From Chrysaora quinquecirrha (taxonomy: Eukaryota; Cnidaria; Scyphozoa; Semaeostomeae; Pelagiidae), in NCBI GenBank assembly GCA_014526335.1, contig JACTAT010000009.1:1870446-1934445 (forward strand): a stretch of 64,000 nt of DNA, read 5' to 3'. Position numbers and translations under genes: made by a program. Under the pieces are notes generated by a model. It had not been told where the DNA came from, ran no database searches, and saw nothing but the letters and a program-made list of their open reading frames with translations. Below are positions 58,255 through 64,000 of the stretch, in pieces (position 1 is the stretch's first letter; every line of letters starts with the position of its first letter).

Positions 58255-59639
58255 AATATTAAACTATTATTTCTCTAATTTATAATAAAATTTGAAAGAT
58301 CTCACCCAATCTTGGTTACCTACGCAAAACACGCTATCTTTGAATCCTTATTTGGAATAACTTATTTACATATAAAAAAGGACAAGCTGTTAAACGGAAA
58401 GAGATTTATTAGCATAGAAACAATGGTAAAGCGGTAAGGAAATGAAAATGATTTTTACATGAAGTAATGGAAAAACTATGAAATTCACTACAAGCCGGCC
58501 TCCGGCCAACGTTGAATAGATCTCTGCGATTCGGAAAGGCACCATGGCAAAGGAAGTTCATCATCGCACTGCTGGAATATAATATTTTGCGTGAGATAAT
58601 GGCCCTATCAAGGCAACAGAGTTAATTGAAAATTCTATCTCTTTGAAATTAAAAGAAAGAAAAGTGAATCTATTTAACATTGTAACAAACCTTAGAATTG
58701 ATTTGACGGTCACAGTGGCAACTATAAAACCGATGAAACTACGAATTCAAACTCACATAGAAAAATTTATGAGCCTTTATGTAGCCCGAAATTCTGACAG
58801 GGACGATAGCTATAATCTTTTGGGACAAAGATAAAGAGCAACAATCCTTTAAAGCAGTGACTTGTGTAGACAACATCGTGTAATACACCCAAAATAAATT
58901 GGATGGTGGATAGATCTTGGAGAAAATGGTTGTGGTGTCAAGTGTCTTCGGACGGATACTGTCACAGCTTACCACGAAGATTGAGAGAGGGTTAACAGCC
59001 TTTGTAGAAATGACAGCAGTTTATTTGTGTCTCGCAAGAAAGGTATAAGCAAATTAGGTCTCTAGAAGAAAAGATCATATGTTGATTGTGGATATGCTAT
59101 GTCTTTGTCAAATGAGCCATGTATATCCTTACTAGTTTTGGACCCGATGAAGGAGAAGGAGAAGTTTTCGGTGTTGCATTTAAGGAATTTAAGGCAGAGA
59201 GAATGGTAGATGAAGGATTGTTGAAACGGCAAACGAACTTGATGGTTTGATGAGAACAATGACGAAGATTTTGAAGTCGAATATGAGGGAGAGATAGCGA
59301 TAGTGAACCAGGATGAAAAGGCAAATGACGTTTCCCTTGGTTCTTAAGGTACAGATTGTAGTCGTTATGTGTCGCTTTTGCTGCCAGGCTCGAAATCCTG
59401 TGCTACGGTTTATATTAGGCATTCACATTTGTTGTTTGTAAAGAAATGAAGCTTGTGAAGCAAAATAACTAAAAAACGATGATACCAACCGTTTTGCAAT
59501 TCATAATTCTTGTAACCCAATGCAGTTTATGGGATTCTTGATTTTCTGTCTACGGGTTTCCGGGTTTTGCCAAAATTTGGTCCGGGTTTTCGGGTTTTTC
59601 CTAATTTTCCTCCAGGTTTTCGGGTTTGGATGCCCCCCA
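58255..59639. other. Probable LTR remnant, then unassigned sequence
   Basis: From 58255 rightwards lies the probable 5' LTR of the minus-strand gypsy remnant (AT-rich, TATAATAAAA near 58282). Its far end is not fixed. The rest has only short frames without family resemblance. At 59530-59640 a GGGTTTTC-rich stretch forms imperfect short repeats. Confidence 0.35.
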
Positions 59640-60300
59640 AAGCCCCCCTCTGTCTGGTATAACGGCCACGCCATCATCTGATACAATATGTTTGAGAAAT
59701 TTTACTGATTTCTTGAGCCATTAACACTTTGATGGTTTCAAAGTAAGTCCTGCTTTTTCATTAGTTCTAGTACCAAATCCAAGCTTTTAAGATGTTCTTC
59801 AACATTTGGCCCGAAAATGATGACATCACCAAGATAAACTAAACAATGAGTCCAATGTAAGCCAGATAAAACTGGATCCATTAACCGCTGAAAGGTAGCT
59901 GGACTGTTAGTTAGGCCAAATGGCATGACATTAAAAGCATAGCGGCCATTCTGAGTTGAAAAAGCTGTCTTTTCTTTGTCTTCTTCTCGGAGTGGTATCT
60001 GCCAAAAGCCGGACTGCAAATCAAGTGTGGTAAAAACTCTTGCATTGCCAAGTGCATCCAGTGTGTCGTCAATTCTTGGTAGTGGGTATGCATCCTTCTT
60101 CTTCACTGCATTGAACTGGCGGTATTCAACGCAAAATCGATATTCCCCATCGTGTTTTTCTAACAATACGACAGGACTACTCCAAGGGCTTGCAAATGTT
60201 TTAATGACGTTAGAAAGAAGCATTTTCTGGACCTCTTTTGCTATCAGCTGCCTCTTAGTCTCTGGGACACGATTGGTCTTTGCTTAAATGGTCGGGCACC
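59640..60300 (-). pseudogene. Gypsy reverse transcriptase fragment
   Basis: The RT blocks are clear: FASPWSSPVVLLEKHDGEYRF, DAYPLPRIDDTLDAL, LDLQSGFWQIPL, MPFGLTNSPATFQRLM, then LVYLGDVIIF where YLDD is expected, then KAGLTLKPSKC and FLKHIVSDDGVAVIP after frame breaks. The second catalytic-site residue is therefore Gly, which would kill polymerase activity. It ends in low-complexity sequence near 59640, without RNase H or integrase. Confidence 0.88.
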
Positions 60301-61296
60301 CTACACATCAACAGAATACTCTACAAGGTGTGTATTCCCCAACTTTTCAGCAGTAGGCCATACGTGATGCCTTCTCAAGACGTCGAAAAGAGCTGAATGA
60401 TCTTCTTCTGAAAGATGACTGACCTTGAAAGCTTCCATGGGCACATCAGCTTGTTTCTGCTTTCCATCAACTATCGTCTGAACTGAATCGTCTACGAGTT
60501 CGTTGAAAGGCTGCATATGCATAACCTTTGTGCCAGGCTGTAGGGACACAATGCTGCGAGTTGTATTAAATAACTCGAGCCAAACAGAATCATCATCATT
60601 AACTTGCGTAACAACAGGAGCAGCTAAGACTCGATCGTCAGTCTTAACTAACTGGCGTTCTCCATACAAAGCATAACCGCAATGATTTCCTAATAACTCT
60701 GCTTGAACACGCAATGGAGTTCCAACAGGTAGCTCAACTACAGATTTCAATACCGCCACACATTCCGAAGGTAGAAGTTCGAATTTTGATTTCTGGTCTG
60801 AGCCCCTTGATAAAGCTTTCACAAGCGATTCTGTCTTCTCGAGCACTGTTATCTAACCCATCGTGTCCTTTTGTCACGAGCTTATCAATTATTTCCGAGA
60901 ATTCGACAACAGACTCCTTGATCCCCTGTGTTATTTCTTGCAGCTTTCGTCTTGCAAGAAATCTTTTTTCTTTAGTGTTGAAAGAATCTTCGAGTTGATC
61001 TTTCAACTCCTCCAGGTCATTTCGCCCACCTGGGGGAATCTCCAGAAAATACGTGCTGCCCTCCCGGTAAGATACGCTGGTATCATGGTTAGTTGCTGCT
61101 GTGGGGTCAAGTTGTTTGCGTTGGCAGCGATTTCCCACCGGATCAACCATTCTGAAATGTCTTCTTCATTGCCAGAAAATGGTTTTACATCGACAATCGT
61201 TCTTCTTGGTCGGGTCACTTCCCTTTCTTGATTTTGTGCCTCAGCGGCAGCGGCAACAACGGCAGGTATTGCTTCGTTATTTCCATGCAGGGCCAT
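60301..61296 (-). pseudogene. Gypsy Gag fused to the protease-RT linker
   Basis: Starting at MALHGNNEAIP (61296) the Gag reads VDVKPFSGNEEDISEWLIRW, QQQLTMIPAYLTGRAARIFW, then (after a frame break near 61015) KDQLEDSFNTKEKRFLARR and CESFIKGLRPEIKI. At about 60780 it passes directly into LLPSECVAVLKSVVELPVGT and ELFNTTRSIVSLQPGTKVM, the segment found after protease in gypsy Pols. Zinc knuckle and protease are missing. The piece continues into the RT fragment at 60300. Confidence 0.8.
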
Positions 61297-61378
61297 TTTC
61301 CTCTTGTTGCTTCTGAGTTTTTAAGCCACAACTTATTTCGAAATCCTTGAGCTCGTTAAGTTTTTCTCTTAATTCAGT

Positions 61379-61396
61379 ATCCCGCTCCTGTCACCA
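61379..61396 (-). promoter_or_regulatory. Primer-binding site of the gypsy remnant
   Basis: TGGTGACAGGAGCGGGAT lies just inside the probable LTR edge, about 80 bases before the Gag start. It shares TGGTGACAG with the site of the complete gypsy element at 28098-28115. Confidence 0.6.
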
Positions 61397-61403
61397 TTTA
61401 AGT

Positions 61404-61776
61404 TGTCACAGAACTCAGTGACGAGCCACAAGAAAATACAAAGCTTTAACCGTATATACTAGAAATATTACTCAGGATATGCACCAGCCTCTAGGTATTC
61501 AACCTAACCAAGTTTTTTTCCTCAACTACGAAATACGGCTGTCTTTATATCAATGCAAATCTATAAATAATACATTACGAAATCAGACAATTAGGTAAGC
61601 TACTAAATGATAAATATAAATAAATAATACGAGTATTTTAACAGGATTAAAGCGTCAACAAAAAGTATTGCTGTTTTCAATACCTGTCCTGCTTAAAAAA
61701 AAATGAGTAAAGCTTTGAGTAAATATAATAATAACAGTACATGATGATTTTTAAAAGCTTAATCTGTTTAACAAAG
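61404..61776 (-). repeat. Probable 5' LTR of the gypsy remnant, outer end unknown
   Basis: In element orientation the sequence ends CTGTGACA a few bases before the primer site. The other end lies somewhere before the LINE fragment at 61777. No second LTR copy is present for comparison. Confidence 0.35.
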
Positions 61777-62289
61777 CTATTTCTTTTTTGAAAATAATTC
61801 CAGGCTTTCCTTAAAATCTCGTTTGTTTGCAGCTGTTCTTAAGTCTTTGGGCAGATCAATATATAATTTTGCTCCCATGTAATAAAAACCCTTTCGAGCA
61901 TATTCAGTTTTGATGTTTGGCAAAGTGGCTAAGCACTTATTATTTCTTGTGGACTTGATGTGTGCATGCGTTAAGAAGTGACTCTTCAAGGCATCACATA
62001 TATTGTTATTCAAGATGTCATGCTCTTTTTACATTCGATTTTTCAGGTGACAGGACACTGCAATCCTTTGAGTTCACGCCAATTATTCTTAAAGCACGCT
62101 CATGGAGAGCAGATAACTTTCTCGACTGACTAGTTGTTAGTTTCAGGTTTAAAATTCCGCAATATGTGACAATAGGAACAACCATAGAACGATAAAGTGT
62201 ACAGGCCGTTGTGCTGTCCATGAAATACCTTAGCTTCGATAGAAGACGTAATCTGCCAGGGGCTCGTTTATAACATAATTCAAAGTTGG
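61777..62289 (-). pseudogene. LINE ORF2, thumb and C-terminal part
   Basis: Read leftwards: TNFELCYKRAPGRLRLL, TACTLYRSMVVPIVTYCGIL, LSALHERALRIIG, then after a frame break near 62020 NICDALKSHF, ARKGFYYMGAKLYIDLPKDL and FKESLELF, ending at a stop. This is the CR1/jockey-like ORF2 tail. Its right edge marks where the BEL/Pao element starts. Confidence 0.8.
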
Positions 62290-62936
62290 TGTTCCAATAG
62301 ACTTATTACCTGAGTCCCAGTTATCGCTCACCAGACCGAGACTACACCAAACCGAGATCGCTCAAACTGGGACTCATAATATTACGGACATTTTCTGGGA
62401 CTGGCGGGAACAAAAAATTGTTCCCCGTGGAAACGAGGCTGGTTCGCTGCATCGTCACAGCAAAATATACGAGCCCTATTTGGCAGCCGATTTAGTACTA
62501 AATGTCGCTAAAAGTTTGAAACAAATATCGAAAAAGCTGGGTTGGTAAGAGCTTTCTCCAAAACAAATAGTGAGTTGAGTTTTAATACAAAGAAAGATTG
62601 TTTTTTACGGCGTTTTAGACACGGTAAATTTAGGCCATTACAACCACTTACCGTTGACATCATTGTCACCATGGTAATTTGAAAACGAGGCAGAAAAAGT
62701 AAGTCCAGAAAGATAACCGTTCGATTATGAGTCGTAGTTTGAGCGTCCAGGCGATTCATTTCAATAGCGATAACTACGAATCATGTAATAAGTCTAATCG
62801 CTGTAATTAACTATAAAAGGCAATCTTTAGCGACGCTTACGAGGCAAAATATCTTGTGTGAGTCTATTTAGTGCTACGGGGCATTGGTGGACTTCGGTGG
62901 ACTGAAGTCAGATAATCGCGCGCCTAATTCCCCACA
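62290..62936 (+). repeat. Probable 5' LTR of the BEL/Pao element
   Basis: It is bounded on the left by LINE sequence and on the right by the primer site. Near its start an inverted pair, GAGTCCCAGTT (62312) and AACTGGGACTC (62365), can fold. Both edges are estimates because the second LTR lies outside the window. Confidence 0.5.
62810..62819 (+). promoter_or_regulatory. TATA box in the BEL/Pao LTR
   Basis: CTATAAAAGG is a near-consensus TATA box, about 125 bases before the LTR end. Transcription would start roughly 30 bases downstream, leaving a short R-U5. Confidence 0.5.
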
Positions 62937-63012
62937 CTAAAAGTGGCGACCGCGAAGGGACTCGGGGGACTCTGTGCCTCAAACTAACAGAATCGAATCG
63001 AAGGAATAAAAA

Positions 63013-63968
63013 ATGGCTCTCAATACTTATCAAAAGGAAAAAAGCAAATCACAGTTTATTTTAGAGGGGATAGAGGACGGTATGGACCTCAACGACAAAG
63101 ATGATGTGGCGTTAGCTTACGAAAAAATGTGCGATTTAATCAAGAGGATAGAAACAGCAAAAGACGAGGTAGTACAGTCGATGTTAGAGGAGGATAAACC
63201 ATTGCAAGAAATCAGGGAATGGAGCAGCAAAAAAAGGAGGAGATTTTACCATATCGAGAAAAAAGGAAAGAATTCAGGGACATTCTCGAACGACTCAAGG
63301 ACAACGAAACAGCGAGGCAAAGAGAAAGGGATTCTGAGTATAAAAAATCACTCATAGAGGAACAATTTCGAATCGATCGCGAAAAGGCAAAGGAAAAGGA
63401 AGCTGCTTCAATACGCCAACAAGAGAGAGAACATCAATGGTACAAGGAAAGACTCGAGCTGACAGAGAGGTGGAAAGGAAACGAAGTGAAGAAGTCAGTT
63501 TCAAACCACAGGCAGTCAAACTTCAAAGGTATACTATCACGCCATTCTGCAGGGATTTCAAAGATTGGTTGGGAGAGCTGGGGACTAGAGGATCTCACAG
63601 AAAATTTGCAAAAATACGTTGATAGAAATCCTCTAACTGCTGAGAAATTCGAGAGAAGTACTAGACCACGAGAGTCAATGCTAGATAACAGAAGAGGTGA
63701 TAAGCTTATGCGAGCTATTGGGTGTGTGTATTGTGGGCTGAGTAATCATAAAGGAATAAATTGCACAAAGGTACTGGACGTCGCCTCAAGGAGAGAGATC
63801 TTAAGGAAAAACAAACTATGTTTCAACTGTACAGGATTTGGCCACACTGCAGTGAAATGCCGATCAAGAGGTTGCTTGAAATGCGGGAGCAAACATCATA
63901 CATCACTTTGCGATGCTGTTATACCTGTGATTCAATCTGCGGAAAAGAAACAAGAAACGGCAACTGAG
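63013..63968 (+). pseudogene. BEL/Pao Gag, frameshifted
   Basis: ATG at 63013 opens MALNTYQKEKSKSQFILEG, followed by a coiled-coil-like charged region (EEDKPLQEIREW). After a break near 63235 it continues ERLKDNETARQRERDSEYKK and IDREKAKEKEAASIRQQERE. Near 63510-63570 another frame reads VKLQRYTITPFCRDFKDWL, the conserved BEL Gag core. A large part of Gag between this and RRGDKLMRAIGCVYCG is missing. The knuckles are CVYCGLSNHKGINC, LCFNCTGFGHTAVKC and CLKCGSKHHTSLC, with the linker ASRREILRKNKLC typical of BEL/Pao. Confidence 0.85.
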
Positions 63969-64000
63969 AAAGCTCTTGGTGACGTCACAGGTAATTCGAC

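Larger units (their letters stand above)
62290..64000 (+). mobile_element. BEL/Pao retrotransposon, 5' end (continues past the window)
   Basis: A promoter-bearing LTR candidate (about 62290-62936), a primer site (TGGCGACCGCGAAGGGAC from 62944) and a Gag with the BEL/Pao knuckle signature follow in order on the plus strand. The left edge is inferred from where the LINE homology stops (TGTTCC at 62290). Frame breaks in Gag suggest an inactive copy. Confidence 0.75.

Noticed and set aside
59530..59640. GGGTTTTC-rich stretch as interstitial telomere repeat
   Set aside because: The units are irregular and do not match TTAGGG or another steady telomere word.
1..64000. tRNA, rRNA or snRNA genes
   Set aside because: I looked for cloverleaf-like A and B boxes and conserved rRNA words by eye and saw none that I could defend.

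Overview
The window looks like nuclear DNA of an invertebrate animal. It is AT-rich, its genes have GT-AG introns of tens to hundreds of bases, and it holds metazoan-type mobile elements (LINE, Ty3/gypsy, copia, BEL/Pao, Tc1/mariner, KDZ, MITEs). The mix would suit a cnidarian or a sponge, but nothing in the sequence fixes the species.

0-8 kb: a TTA-flanked MITE (433-1097), a gene of at least three exons for a zinc-ribbon plus Ser/Thr/Ala-rich protein (2552-4665), a TA-flanked palindromic MITE (5636-5878) and eight copies of a 183-bp satellite (6260-7755).

8-22 kb: an apparently intact 18-exon gene for a KDZ-type transposase (7856-15670, minus), in which every exon junction keeps frame. On its far side lie, on the plus strand, a broken RecQ-like helicase (15909-17067) and an intronless 2OG-Fe(II) dioxygenase gene with one frameshift (17920-20525). 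A broken Tc1/mariner transposase follows on the minus strand.

22-28 kb: a nearly complete Ty3/gypsy element (22935-28410, minus) with both LTRs, primer site, polypurine tract and a canonical T TTA AAC frameshift site between Gag and Pol. It sits between pieces of a LINE reverse transcriptase.

28.5-51.9 kb: the most striking object, a 23.4-kb head-to-tail array of 15 full units and one partial unit of about 1.5 kb. Each unit carries, or once carried, a long hairpin. In the best copies it has two perfect 116-bp arms around a 5-base loop. In one unit the loop is inverted. Outside the hairpin the units are nearly identical, and no protein is credible.

51.9-64 kb: LINE fragments (endonuclease, SGNH-like ORF1, ORF2 tails), a 5'-truncated copia element (53994-57612), two decayed Ty3/gypsy remnants with internal deletions, and the 5' end of a BEL/Pao element (about 62290 to the window end). 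Apart from the 2.5-4.7 kb and 17.9-20.5 kb genes, and the KDZ gene if it is domesticated, everything recognisable is mobile or repetitive.
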